A stretch of DNA of 64,000 nucleotides from DASQZT01 sp035638575 (lineage in GTDB: Bacteria; Acidobacteriota; Terriglobia; Bryobacterales; Bryobacteraceae). The stretch is taken from assembly GCA_035638575.1 (NCBI GenBank), contig DASQZT010000204.1, positions 1 through 64,000 of the forward strand, read 5' to 3'. The notes under the pieces are model-generated. The model was not told the origin of the DNA and did no database searches. It saw only the letters and a program-made list of their open reading frames with translations. Positions 35,663 through 44,307 of this stretch are shown here, in pieces. Numbering within the stretch: position 1 is the stretch's first letter; each line of letters starts with the position of its first letter. The translations under genes and the position numbers were made by a program.

Positions 35663-37834
35663 ATGAAGCGCCGATCGTTCTTGACTAGCGGCTTGGCCGC
35701 AGCCGCGGTTGCGGCCGCGCCGGGGGGGCCCGCCTCCGGCGCCGCTGAGTTCTACGTCGCTCCCGACGGACGGGACGAGAATCCCGGCAATAAGCCCAAG
35801 CCCTTTGCTACCCTCCAGCGCGCCAGGGACGAGGTCCGCAAGGTCATTGCGGCGGGGCTGAAAGCAAATGTCACCGTCTGGATTCGCGGCGGCACATACA
35901 CGCTGCGAGATACCCTCGTCTTCGGACCCGAGGATTCCGGCACGGACCAGTGCTCCATCACTTACCAGGCGGTTCCTGGCGAGGAGCCCATCCTGACTTC
36001 CGGCGTGGAAATCGAAGGCTGGAAGAGACCGGACACCATGCTCGGCGATCTGCCGGTTCCCGCCGAAGGCAACGTGTGGGTGGCGGATGTTCCCGAATCG
36101 CTGGGCCGTTTCTGCACCTTGTACGACCAACAGGGACATTTGGGCCGGGCGCAGGGGAACGCCTTCGTCCCGGGTGATCCGCCCGCCGGCGCCGACGGCA
36201 CGGATCGGGCCGGCCGGTTGCGCAACCTGTACTATCCGGCGGGTGCGATCCGCAACTGGACCAACCTGGATGATGTCGAGATCGTCATCCGATATTCGTC
36301 GACCATGAACATCCTGGCGCTGGAGTCGGTGGACGAAACGGCGCTGGTGGCCCGCACCAGCCTGCCCGGCACCTATCCCCTGCGCAAGCTTCAACCCAAA
36401 CAGCGAACCCCGTCGGCCTGGGTGGAGAATGTTCTGGAGGTCCTCGACCACCCCGGCGCGTGGGTGCTCAATACCCACACCCGCAAGCTCTACCTGTGGC
36501 CGCGCGGGGAGGCGCCAAAAGGGATCGTGGCGCCGCGTCTGCGCGAACTGATCCGCATCGAAGGCAAGAATGATGCCGCCGGTTCCGCCGACGTACCGGT
36601 TCGGAACCTGGTCTTCCGTGGACTGACGTTTGCCCATGCGGACCGCGATGTATGGTCCCGGGACGACATCGGCATCCAGCACGACTGGGAGATGGTCGAC
36701 AAGCCCGACGCTCTCGTCCGCCTGCGCGGCGCCGAAAAGTGCACCGTGCAGAATTGCAGGTTTCGCGACAGCGGTGGCACGGCCATCCGGCTGGATCTCT
36801 ACGCGCAGAAGAACCGGATCGAAGGCAACGAGATCCGTTACATGGGCCAGGGCGGTATCATGCTGATCGGATACGGGCCGGGCATGAAGGATGTCAACCA
36901 GCAGAACGAGATTCTCAACAACCATATCCACAATTGCGGGTTGATCTACTGGCATTCGGTCGGGTTGATGTTGTGGCAGAGCGGCGGGAATCACGTCGCC
37001 AACAACTACATACACCACATGCCGCGCCACGCCATCTCGCTGAGCGGCGTCCGCGTGCCCTATTTCGAGCAGCGCTGCGGGAGCCGGGAAATCTGCGGGA
37101 GTTTGCGCTGGCAGGAGATCGGGGAACGCAAGACATGGAACGAGGTGATGCCGTTTCTGCACACCAGGAACAACCTCGTCGAGCACAACGAAGTGGAGCG
37201 CGTGTTGCAGAAACTGGGCGACGGAGCGGGAATCAACGTCACTGGCGCGGGCGAAGGCAACATCATCCGGCGCAATTACGTCCACGATATCTTCGCCAGC
37301 GAGTGGGTGAGCGGCTGTTTGCGCACCGACGACTGGCAGCGCGGAACCACCTGGGAAGAGAACGTCATCTACCGCTCCAACGCCGGCGCATGGGAACACA
37401 AGGGCGGCAACAGCGTCATCAATAACTATGCCATCGATGTCCTTCCCAGAGGCTACTTCCGGATTTTCCGGGACGGTCCGGGGGAGAAAATCGACGGAAC
37501 CGTGCTGGAGCGGAACATTTTTTACAGCTCGAACGGCGCTGCGGTATTCTACACATTCGCCGTCGGACCGCAACAGGTGGCAAAATCGAAGATCGAACAC
37601 AATCTGTATTACTGTGGCGGCGTGGAGGAGACTTCGACGCCTAAGTTTCTCCAGACGCTTCGGGCGCAAGGTGTCTCCGCCACCGACGTGTATGCGGACC
37701 CGATGTTTGTGGCATTGCAGCCAGGCAATTTTCGGCTGAAGCCTGAGTCGCCGGCACTGAAGATGGGGATTAAACAGATCGACCTGAACAGCGTTGGACT
37801 TACGAAGGCCTTTCCGAAATGGTTGCTGGGTTAA
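35663..37834 (+). CDS. Right-handed parallel beta-helix protein, exported
   Basis: This 723-residue protein begins MKRRSFLTSGLAAAAVAAAP, a twin-arginine signal. After it comes FYVAPDGRDENPGNKPKPFATLQRARDEVRK, the opening of the DUF1565/beta-helix family, and many short strand-turn repeats with NN and NH steps (NNHIHNCGL, NNYIHHMPRHAI, NEVERVLQ). This fold is shared by polysaccharide lyases and GH28/GH110-like hydrolases. Catalytic residues cannot be assigned by eye. It follows promoter copy 3, is 10 bases before an isochorismatase-fold gene, and probably acts on the polymer degraded by this locus. Confidence 0.82.
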   Translation: MKRRSFLTSGLAAAAVAAAPGGPASGAAEFYVAPDGRDENPGNKPKPFATLQRARDEVRKVIAAGLKANVTVWIRGGTYTLRDTLVFGPEDSGTDQCSITYQAVPGEEPILTSGVEIEGWKRPDTMLGDLPVPAEGNVWVADVPESLGRFCTLYDQQGHLGRAQGNAFVPGDPPAGADGTDRAGRLRNLYYPAGAIRNWTNLDDVEIVIRYSSTMNILALESVDETALVARTSLPGTYPLRKLQPKQRTPSAWVENVLEVLDHPGAWVLNTHTRKLYLWPRGEAPKGIVAPRLRELIRIEGKNDAAGSADVPVRNLVFRGLTFAHADRDVWSRDDIGIQHDWEMVDKPDALVRLRGAEKCTVQNCRFRDSGGTAIRLDLYAQKNRIEGNEIRYMGQGGIMLIGYGPGMKDVNQQNEILNNHIHNCGLIYWHSVGLMLWQSGGNHVANNYIHHMPRHAISLSGVRVPYFEQRCGSREICGSLRWQEIGERKTWNEVMPFLHTRNNLVEHNEVERVLQKLGDGAGINVTGAGEGNIIRRNYVHDIFASEWVSGCLRTDDWQRGTTWEENVIYRSNAGAWEHKGGNSVINNYAIDVLPRGYFRIFRDGPGEKIDGTVLERNIFYSSNGAAVFYTFAVGPQQVAKSKIEHNLYYCGGVEETSTPKFLQTLRAQGVSATDVYADPMFVALQPGNFRLKPESPALKMGIKQIDLNSVGLTKAFPKWLLG

Positions 37835-37844
37835 GAGGAGGATT

Positions 37845-38750
37845 ATGTACCGACGATCTTTTTTAACCATCCTGCCGGGAGCGCTTGGGATGGCCATGGC
37901 GCAGGCCCCGCAGTCGGAACGCGAATCCCTGCCAAATCGCCCCAAAGTCCCCGGGACACTTAGCCTGCGGGCACGCCGGCGCGGCGAGCAGCCGCCCGGG
38001 AGCGGCAAGATCCTGGTCTCCGAAGAGGTACTGCGCTGGGAGGTGGCTCAGACCGCCATCATTATCATTGACATGTGGGACACCCATACTTGCCATACGT
38101 CGGCGCAACGTGTTGCCGCCATGGCGCCGCGGATGAACCAGGTTGTCGATGCCGCCCGAAGCCGGGGTGTGATGATCATCCACGCTCCCAGCGACACGAT
38201 GAAATTCTACGAGGGAAGACCCCAGCGGCTGAGAATGCAGCGTGCGCCGATGGCTCCCTCACCCATTCCGGTTCGGGCTACCGAGCCCGACCGGGAAGAG
38301 CAGCTCAAGATGCCTGCGGCTGCTTGTGATGACCCGATCTTTAAGAACTTCACTGGGCCGGCGCCGTCTACGACAAGAGGCGTGTATCCATGGGAGCAGG
38401 AGCACCCGGCCATCGAGATCGCCGGTTACGATGGCATCAGCGACAGCGGGCAGGAGATCTACAACTTCTGTAAGCAGGAAGGCATCACCAATATCGCCCT
38501 CATGGGTGTCCACACCAACATCTGTATCCTCAACCGCGCCTTCGGCGTCCGCGCGATGAAGCGCCTCGGCTTCAACGTGGTGGTGGCACGGGATCTGACC
38601 GACGCGATGTACGACCCGCGCAAGCGCCCTTTCGTCAGCCACGCGCGCGGCACCGATCTGGTCGTCGAGCACATCGAGGCTGACTGGTGTCCATCCATCT
38701 TGAGCGAAGACCTGACGCGGGTGATCCCGGCCACGGATGGCCCATCCTAG
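37845..38750 (+). CDS. Isochorismatase-fold cysteine hydrolase, exported
   Basis: From ATG 37845 (AGGAGGA upstream) the protein has 301 residues. It starts with a twin-arginine-like MYRRSFLTILPGALGMAMA. Asp76 in IIIIDMWDTH and Cys227 in GVHTNICILNR are two members of the Asp-Lys-Cys triad. The 60-residue Arg/Pro-rich segment after the signal and the long insert rich in Pro, Met and Arg near residue 125-145 are unlike typical members. Substrates of the family include amides such as nicotinamide and ureidoacrylate. It shares a transcript with the beta-helix gene, parallel to the exported nitrilase-fold enzyme in the first unit. Confidence 0.82.
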   Translation: MYRRSFLTILPGALGMAMAQAPQSERESLPNRPKVPGTLSLRARRRGEQPPGSGKILVSEEVLRWEVAQTAIIIIDMWDTHTCHTSAQRVAAMAPRMNQVVDAARSRGVMIIHAPSDTMKFYEGRPQRLRMQRAPMAPSPIPVRATEPDREEQLKMPAAACDDPIFKNFTGPAPSTTRGVYPWEQEHPAIEIAGYDGISDSGQEIYNFCKQEGITNIALMGVHTNICILNRAFGVRAMKRLGFNVVVARDLTDAMYDPRKRPFVSHARGTDLVVEHIEADWCPSILSEDLTRVIPATDGPS

Positions 38751-39217
38751 GGCTAAGTCGGCGAGAGTCTGAAATCATCCTGCCCGGAATTCGTTGCGGA
38801 CTCCACCACCCGGCTCACAGCGGCCGGATCCAGATGTTCCGGAAGCGTACCGGGTTATTGTGCCAGCCAGTCCGTCCTAGTCACGGTCACTTGATTTCGG
38901 CAGCCCGGTCTGGCCCCATTTGATGGCCACATTAGGCCCGGCTGGTAACCAATAGTTTGCCCCATTCTGCCGGGAATTGCTGATTGCCGCCCTGACGAAA
39001 GTGGAAGCCTGGCGACGCCCGTAGGTCGGCGCCGTTTAGGCGGAACGGACGCCCGGGGCGGCCAATACCGCCGCCACCCGGCGCACCGCAACTCCGGCCT
39101 AGCGGCCTTGTATTTCGGGCTCATCAGTTCTATATTCGAGTTGGCTGGCTGCGTCGTCAGCGAGCTACTTCAATCGCCGCCGGGATGCGGAAACCGTGGA
39201 GCGGCGGCGGTGAGGAG
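38751..39217. other. Intergenic region with possible insertion-sequence end
   Basis: No gene is supported. Around 38915-38985 there are two similar tracts, CTGGCCCCATTTGATGGCC and AGTTTGCCCCATTCTGCC, that resemble the subterminal repeats of IS21-like elements. No transposase fragment is nearby, so the match is only suggestive. The minus-strand frame spanning 38855-39124 has atypical composition. Confidence 0.35.
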
Positions 39218-39226
39218 ATGAATCCC

Positions 39227-39496
39227 ATGTGGGCCGTTTACGCATTCATCTGCTACCTGGTTCTCGCCTTGCTGATACCGGTGTCCCTGGCGTTGGTGCC
39301 GGTCTGGCGAAAGATGCGCATCGCCAGGCAGGTCACCTGTCCCGCCGTGGGGACCCCGTCCCTGATCGCGCTGGACACCTGGCACGCCGTACGCAAACAT
39401 ACCCTGGGCGAACCTGAACTCCTGGTCCGGCAGTGCTCCCGCTGGCCCGAAGACGCCCACTGCGGGCAGCAGTGCCTGCTTCAGATCGGCGGTTGA
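39227..39496 (+). CDS. Small membrane-anchored protein with Cys-rich tail
   Basis: This 89-residue protein has one N-terminal membrane helix (about 3-23) followed by a soluble tail with VTCPAVGTPSLIALDTW and QCSRWPEDAHCGQQCLLQI. Four Cys in the tail could bind metal or form disulfides. ATG 39227 lies nine bases after GAGGAG; in-frame ATGs at 39218 and 39185 are less well placed. The family appears to recur in Solibacter-like genomes (recollection). The function is unknown. Confidence 0.6.
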   Translation: MWAVYAFICYLVLALLIPVSLALVPVWRKMRIARQVTCPAVGTPSLIALDTWHAVRKHTLGEPELLVRQCSRWPEDAHCGQQCLLQIGG

Positions 39497-39538
39497 CGGC
39501 CCCGGCGGCGGACACCGTTCCTCGCTATACTGAGGCCG

Positions 39539-40717
39539 ATGCGCACAATCGCGGTTTGCCTCTTTAGCCTGACGTGTGCCCTAGGCGCGCCGCAACACAG
39601 CAGCGAGCTGATTTTTCCGCTTGAGCATTGGCACAACCATTCGTCGTCCGTGGTCGAGTTGCCCAACGGCGATCTGCTGGTCTGCTGGTTTCACGGGTCG
39701 GGCGAACGCACGGCCGACGACGTGCTCATCAGCGGGGCGCGGTGGAACCGTTCCACGGGCAAGTGGACCGCGCCGTTCACCATGGCCGATACGCCGGGCT
39801 TCCCGGAGACCAATCCCGTGCTGTTTCTCGATTCGCACCGGCGGCTGTTTTTCCTGTGGCCCCTGATCATCGCTCACCGGTGGGAGACGGCGCTCATGAA
39901 GTACCGCATCTCGACCGACTACCAGCAGGCGTCCGGCCCGCCGCATTGGGAGTTTCAGGACAACATCGTGCTGATCCCCAAGAACATCGTGGAGCGCACC
40001 AAGGAACTGGCGGGGAAAGAAGCCGCGGGATCCGGTCCCATGGCCGAGCGCGCGAAGCGGCTGATCGAGCACTCCGAAGACGAGTACTTCTCGCGCATGG
40101 GCTGGTTCACGCGCACCCATCCGATCGAGTTGCCTTCGGGACGGATCCTGGTGCCGATGTACTCGGATGGCTTTTCGTTCGGCATCATGGCCATCAGCGA
40201 CGACGGCGGGTACACGTGGAACGCCAGCGAGCCCATCGTCGGCATCGGCGGCGTTCAGCCGTCGGTGATTCGCAAGAACGACGGCACCCTGGTGGCGTTC
40301 TTGCGCGACAACGGTCCTCCGCCCAAGCGGGCGCAGATCAGTTTCTCGCAGGACGATGGAGTGACGTGGACGCCGGCGCGGGACACCGAGATTCCCAATC
40401 CGGGCACCAGCCTCGAGGCCGTGCGGCTGCGCGACGGCAACTGGATCCTGGTATACAACGATATTGAGCAGGACCGCTACTCCCTGGTGGCCGCACTGTC
40501 GGACGACGAGGGCGCAACGTGGAAATGGAAGCGGCACCTGGACGGCAGGCCCACCGCGGCGGTCGTCAGCCAGTATCACTACCCTTCCGTCATCCAAGCG
40601 AAGGACGGCGCGATTCACGTGACCTACAGCTACTTCGTGGCCGAGGGCAAGTCGATCAAGCACGCCCGCTTCGACGAGGACTGGATCAAAGCGGGCGATT
40701 CCGGGGAGGAGCGATGA
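39539..40717 (+). CDS. Sialidase-like BNR/Asp-box protein, exported
   Basis: This 392-residue protein has a signal peptide (about 1-17) and a six-bladed-propeller-like sequence with three clear Asp boxes: SDDGGYTWN, SQDDGVTW and SDDEGATWKW. The opening LEHWHNHSSSVVELPNGDLL resembles the exo-alpha-sialidase superfamily. The Arg triad and Tyr-Glu pair of true sialidases cannot be confirmed by eye, so it may act on another sugar. Its stop overlaps the start of the dead carboxylesterase gene by 4 bases, so the two once formed an operon. Confidence 0.82.
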   Translation: MRTIAVCLFSLTCALGAPQHSSELIFPLEHWHNHSSSVVELPNGDLLVCWFHGSGERTADDVLISGARWNRSTGKWTAPFTMADTPGFPETNPVLFLDSHRRLFFLWPLIIAHRWETALMKYRISTDYQQASGPPHWEFQDNIVLIPKNIVERTKELAGKEAAGSGPMAERAKRLIEHSEDEYFSRMGWFTRTHPIELPSGRILVPMYSDGFSFGIMAISDDGGYTWNASEPIVGIGGVQPSVIRKNDGTLVAFLRDNGPPPKRAQISFSQDDGVTWTPARDTEIPNPGTSLEAVRLRDGNWILVYNDIEQDRYSLVAALSDDEGATWKWKRHLDGRPTAAVVSQYHYPSVIQAKDGAIHVTYSYFVAEGKSIKHARFDEDWIKAGDSGEER

Positions 40718-41420
40718 AGCCTTCAAGCGTGTTCTGGACAGGATTGACGCTCGGCGCGCAGGTGCTCGCGGCCTAGCCGCAACTACGGACGGTGCAGGCG
40801 CGGACCGCAAACGGCGTGGTGGAAGGCGTGGTGAGCGCGGACAACAAGGGGCGCACGTTCAAGGGCATTCCCTTTCCCGCGCCGCCGGTGGGGCCCTTGC
40901 GCTGGCGCGCGCCGCAGCCCGCTTCGTCCTGGACGGGCGTCCGGAAATCCGTCGATTACGGCCCGCGCTGCATGCAGGGGCGAGTCTACTCGGACATGAT
41001 CTTCCACGACGTGGGGCCAAGCGAAAACTGCCTGTATCTCAATCTCTGGATGCCCGAGGCGGCGGTCGTGGGGAAGGGGCCGGAGCAGGCCAAAGAGTCG
41101 GGGCACAACGCGTCGGGCAATTACGGCCTTTTGGACCGGGTGGCGGCCCTGCGGTGGCTGCGCGACAACATCGCAGCGTTCGGCGGCGATCCGGAAACGC
41201 CACGATCTTCGGCGAATCGGCGGGGTCCTTCTCGCGGAGCCGGCCCTGGGATTCAGCTCGATCGAGAAACTCCGGGCGATTGCTGCGGACGAGGTTCTGC
41301 AGGCGGCGCTGAAGCGGCAGATGCTGTGGTTCACGCCGAATATCGACGCGAACCGTTTGGCGAACAGGCCGGAAAACTCTCGACAGCCTCCGATAAGACA
41401 CCGCTTACTGCCGTGCGCGG
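40714..41420 (+). pseudogene. Type B carboxylesterase, decayed
   Basis: A signal sequence ends in a TAG codon at about 40774. The frame then continues with GVVEGVVSADNKGRTFKGIPF, RWRAPQPASSWTGVR and NCLYLNLWMPE, hallmarks of type B carboxylesterases. The stretch holding the oxyanion-hole HGGG motif is deleted, joining MPEA to ESGHNASGNYGLLDRVAALRW. Near 41195 the frame shifts, so that FGESAGSFS with the nucleophilic Ser reads in another frame, and a further shift leads to EPALGFSSIEKL. One stop, one internal deletion and two shifts make it inactive. It overlaps the sialidase-like gene by 4 bases. Confidence 0.88.
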
Positions 41421-41658
41421 CTTCCATGAGAGGGCCGGTCTGTCAAGAGTTTTTTCACAGCGCTTCTCCGCCATCGGCTTAGGACCGACCAGCGGGAGGC
41501 AAGTATGGGCCCCGTTTTACCAGAGGCCCCCTTTCCCTCCCTTCCGTATCATCGATAGCCAGGGAAAAGGGGCCGGGGGTCTCAGTTGTTGCGTTACCGA
41601 GCCGCGACCGTAAGGGAGCGGTTTTTGCTGCAACGCTGCTAGAATCGTTTGCGAAACC

Positions 41659-43077
41659 ATGAACACCGACAAGAAAGGCCTCTTTATCGCCGGCGACGGG
41701 ACGAACCTGATGTTCACGTTCATCCTGGTGAGCTCGCTGTTTTTGCTGTGGGGATTCTGCAATGGCATGATCGACGTGATGGACAAGCATTTCCAGGAGG
41801 AGCTGGGCCTGTCGAAATCGCAATCCGCCTGGGTGCAGTTCGCGCACTACCTGGGCTACTTCCTGATGTCGATACCGGCGGGGTGGCTGGCGAGCAAACT
41901 CGGCTACAAGGGCGGGATCATCGCCGGCCTCCTGATCGTGGCGATTGGAGGATTCTGGTTCATCCCGGCCACCCACATCAACGCGCTGGTTCACGAAGGG
42001 CGGGTGTCGGCCACCACGGCGTTTGTGGCGTTCCTGGCCGGCGTTTGCGCCATCGCCACCGGCCTGACGTTTCTGGAAACCATCGCCAATCCTTACACCA
42101 CGGTGCTGGGGGACCTGCGCTATGCGGCCACGCGCATCAATCTCGCGCAATCCTGCAACGGGGTCGGCTGGATTCTTGGCCCGATCGTGGGCAGCATGTA
42201 TTTCTATTCCAAAGACGCCGCGGGCCACAACACGGGCAGCCAGACGCTCTACATTCCGTACGTGGGCATCGCCTTCGGGGTGATCGTGATCGCGGCCATT
42301 TTCTACTTCGCCAACGTTCCCGACATCAAGATGGAGGACGATTATCACCTGGACGACGCCGCGCCGGGGGTTTCGCATTCCATATGGTCGCACCCGCACT
42401 TCGTGATGGCCGTGGCGGCCCAGTTTTTCTACGTGGCCGCCCAGGCGGGAATCTTCAGCTTCTTCATCAACTACATGACTGCCGAAGTTCCCGCGATTCC
42501 CGGCTCGTGGGACGCCACCATGACGAAACTGGCGGCCAACTCGGGTTTCCTGCACGACTGGCTGCGCGGCTGGTTCGAAACCAACGCGGCCGGCGTTCTC
42601 ACTATGAGCAACAAGGGCGCCTCCAATGCGGCATCGCTGGGCTTGCTGTGCTTCCTGATTGGGCGTTTCAGCGGCGCCGGTTTGTTGCGGAAGTTTTCCG
42701 CTCACAAAATCGTGGGGCTGTACGCGACGGCCAACGTGGCCATCTGTTTCCTGATCTTCTGCAAGCTGGGCTGGCTGTCGGTGGTGTGCGTGTTCCTGAC
42801 CTATTTCTTCATGTCGATCATGTTCCCGACGATCTTCGCCCTGGGGATTTTCGGCTTGGGCGCCCGGGCGAAAAAGGCATCGGCCTTCATCGTGATGGCC
42901 ATCATGGGCGGCGCCATCATACCCAAACTGATGGGTTACGTCGCCGACAAATCCAATATGTCGCGCGGGTTCATTGTTCCGATGTTCTGCTTCGCGTTCG
43001 TGGCGTTCTACGGCTTCAACTGGCCGAAGTTCAGCAAGGCGGAGTCGCTGCACGGGGTGAGGGCGGTGGGGCATTAG
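41659..43077 (+). CDS. FucP-like sugar:H+ symporter (MFS, FHS family)
   Basis: This 472-residue transporter has twelve expected helices and begins like fucose permease (SSLFLLWGFCNGMIDVMDKHFQEELGLSKSQSA). The conserved NPYTTVLG segment and a long loop between helices 6 and 7 or 7 and 8 (about 230-300, ETNAAGVLTMSNKG) are visible. It would move a sugar or sugar acid with protons across the inner membrane. No fucose genes are present, so the substrate may be the product fed to the kinase and dehydratase downstream. It is followed by a dispersed hairpin repeat. Confidence 0.88.
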   Translation: MNTDKKGLFIAGDGTNLMFTFILVSSLFLLWGFCNGMIDVMDKHFQEELGLSKSQSAWVQFAHYLGYFLMSIPAGWLASKLGYKGGIIAGLLIVAIGGFWFIPATHINALVHEGRVSATTAFVAFLAGVCAIATGLTFLETIANPYTTVLGDLRYAATRINLAQSCNGVGWILGPIVGSMYFYSKDAAGHNTGSQTLYIPYVGIAFGVIVIAAIFYFANVPDIKMEDDYHLDDAAPGVSHSIWSHPHFVMAVAAQFFYVAAQAGIFSFFINYMTAEVPAIPGSWDATMTKLAANSGFLHDWLRGWFETNAAGVLTMSNKGASNAASLGLLCFLIGRFSGAGLLRKFSAHKIVGLYATANVAICFLIFCKLGWLSVVCVFLTYFFMSIMFPTIFALGIFGLGARAKKASAFIVMAIMGGAIIPKLMGYVADKSNMSRGFIVPMFCFAFVAFYGFNWPKFSKAESLHGVRAVGH

Positions 43078-43090
43078 GGGTGAGGAAAAA

Positions 43091-43164
43091 AGATTTTGAG
43101 CCGCCGATTAACGCCGATGAACGCGGATAAGACCTACTATTCTCCGATCGGCGTTCATCGGCGG
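43091..43164 (+). repeat. Dispersed hairpin repeat, copy 1
   Basis: CCGCCGATTAACGCCGAT (43101-43118) and ATCGGCGTTCATCGGCGG (43147-43164) pair over 17 of 18 positions with a 28-base loop. The preceding AGATTTTGAG also begins a second copy at 63012. It lies 14 bases after the permease stop and could double as a transcript end. Confidence 0.7.
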
Positions 43165-43272
43165 CCATCCTTGTTCGGGCGTTTTCTGGCAGGTGAGGAT
43201 ACCTGAGGCCGCCTGATGGACGTGCCCCGCCGGGTCCGGAGCTACAATACGGGTTCGTTCCGCTAAACAGCC

Positions 43273-44307
43273 ATGTCCAAACATACAGTCACCTTCGGTG
43301 AAATCATGCTGCGGCTCGCGCCTCCGGGGTTCGAGCGCTTTCTGCAAACCCCCCAGTTCGTCGCAACGTTCGGGGGCGGCGAGGCGAATGTCGCGGTTGC
43401 GCTCGCGGCATTGGGCCATCCCGCGGCTTTCGTTACCGTGCTGCCGGAGAATAATCCCATCGCGGACGCCTGCATCGGCGAGCTGCGGCGAATGGGAGTC
43501 GACACTTCGAAGATCGTGCGGCGCAAAGGCCGGCTGGGGATTTACTACCTGGAGGCCGGGGCCAACCAGCGTCCTTCGAAGGTAGTCTACGACCGCGCGG
43601 GCAGCGCTATCGCCATCGCCAAGTCCGGCGATATCGATTGGGAGCAGGCTCTGGACGGCGCAGCGTGGTTCCACATCACCGGCATCACACCGGCCATCAG
43701 CGCCACCGCGGCGGATCTCGCGCTCGAATCGGTGAAGAAGGCGCGCGAGAAGGGGCTCACCGTCTCCTGCGATCTCAACTATCGCAAGAATCTCTGGAAA
43801 TGGGGCACGCCCGCGGTGGAGGTGATGCGCGAGCTGGTGAAGCACGTCGATATCGCCATCGCCAACGAAGAAGACGTGCAGATGACGCTGGGCATCCAGG
43901 CCGAGGTGGACGTCCACTCCGGCAAGCTGGATCCCGCGCAGTACGAAAAGTTGACCGCGCGGGTGCTGGAGGCCTGCCCCAATCTTCAGGCGGTGGCCAT
44001 CAGCCTGCGCGAATCGTACAACGCTTCGCACAACGGCTGGTCGGCCTGCCTCAACGACCGCAGCGAATTCCTGGTGAGCCGGCAGTACGACATCACCCAC
44101 ATCGTGGACCGCGTGGGCGGCGGCGACAGCTTCGCCGGGGGCCTGATTTACGGGTGGCAGAAGCTGCCCAGCCACCGCGACGCGCTCGAATTCGCCGTGG
44201 CGGCGAGTTGCCTGAAGCACTCCATCCCCGGGGATTTCAGCCGCTTCACGCTCGAAGAAGTGCAGGGCCTGCTCAAGGGCGGCGGATCGGGTAGAGTACA
44301 GAGATGA
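43273..44307 (+). CDS. kdgK: PfkB-family sugar kinase, probably 2-keto-3-deoxygluconate kinase
   Basis: This 344-residue kinase starts TVTFGEIMLRLAPPGFERFLQT, the N-terminal pattern of KDG kinases. It carries GGGEANVAVALAALG, DLNYRKNLW and the PfkB C-terminal signature with the catalytic Asp in VGGGDSFAGGLIYG. It should phosphorylate 2-keto-3-deoxygluconate or the galactonate counterpart. Its stop overlaps the next start by 4 bases, and that gene encodes a sugar-acid dehydratase whose product would be the kinase substrate, which supports the assignment. A TACAAT -10 element lies 30 bases before the ATG. Confidence 0.88.
   Translation: MSKHTVTFGEIMLRLAPPGFERFLQTPQFVATFGGGEANVAVALAALGHPAAFVTVLPENNPIADACIGELRRMGVDTSKIVRRKGRLGIYYLEAGANQRPSKVVYDRAGSAIAIAKSGDIDWEQALDGAAWFHITGITPAISATAADLALESVKKAREKGLTVSCDLNYRKNLWKWGTPAVEVMRELVKHVDIAIANEEDVQMTLGIQAEVDVHSGKLDPAQYEKLTARVLEACPNLQAVAISLRESYNASHNGWSACLNDRSEFLVSRQYDITHIVDRVGGGDSFAGGLIYGWQKLPSHRDALEFAVAASCLKHSIPGDFSRFTLEEVQGLLKGGGSGRVQR

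Noticed and set aside
35603..38008. 801-codon minus-strand frame over the beta-helix gene
   Set aside because: High GC in third positions keeps it open. The plus frame has a twin-arginine signal, beta-helix repeats and an upstream promoter.
38855..39124. Minus-strand gene in the intergenic region
   Set aside because: Composition and lack of a ribosome site argue against it; the region looks more like an insertion-sequence scar.
41479..43074. 531-codon minus-strand frame over the FucP-like gene
   Set aside because: His/Arg-rich shadow without hydrophobic pattern; the plus frame is a clear transporter.
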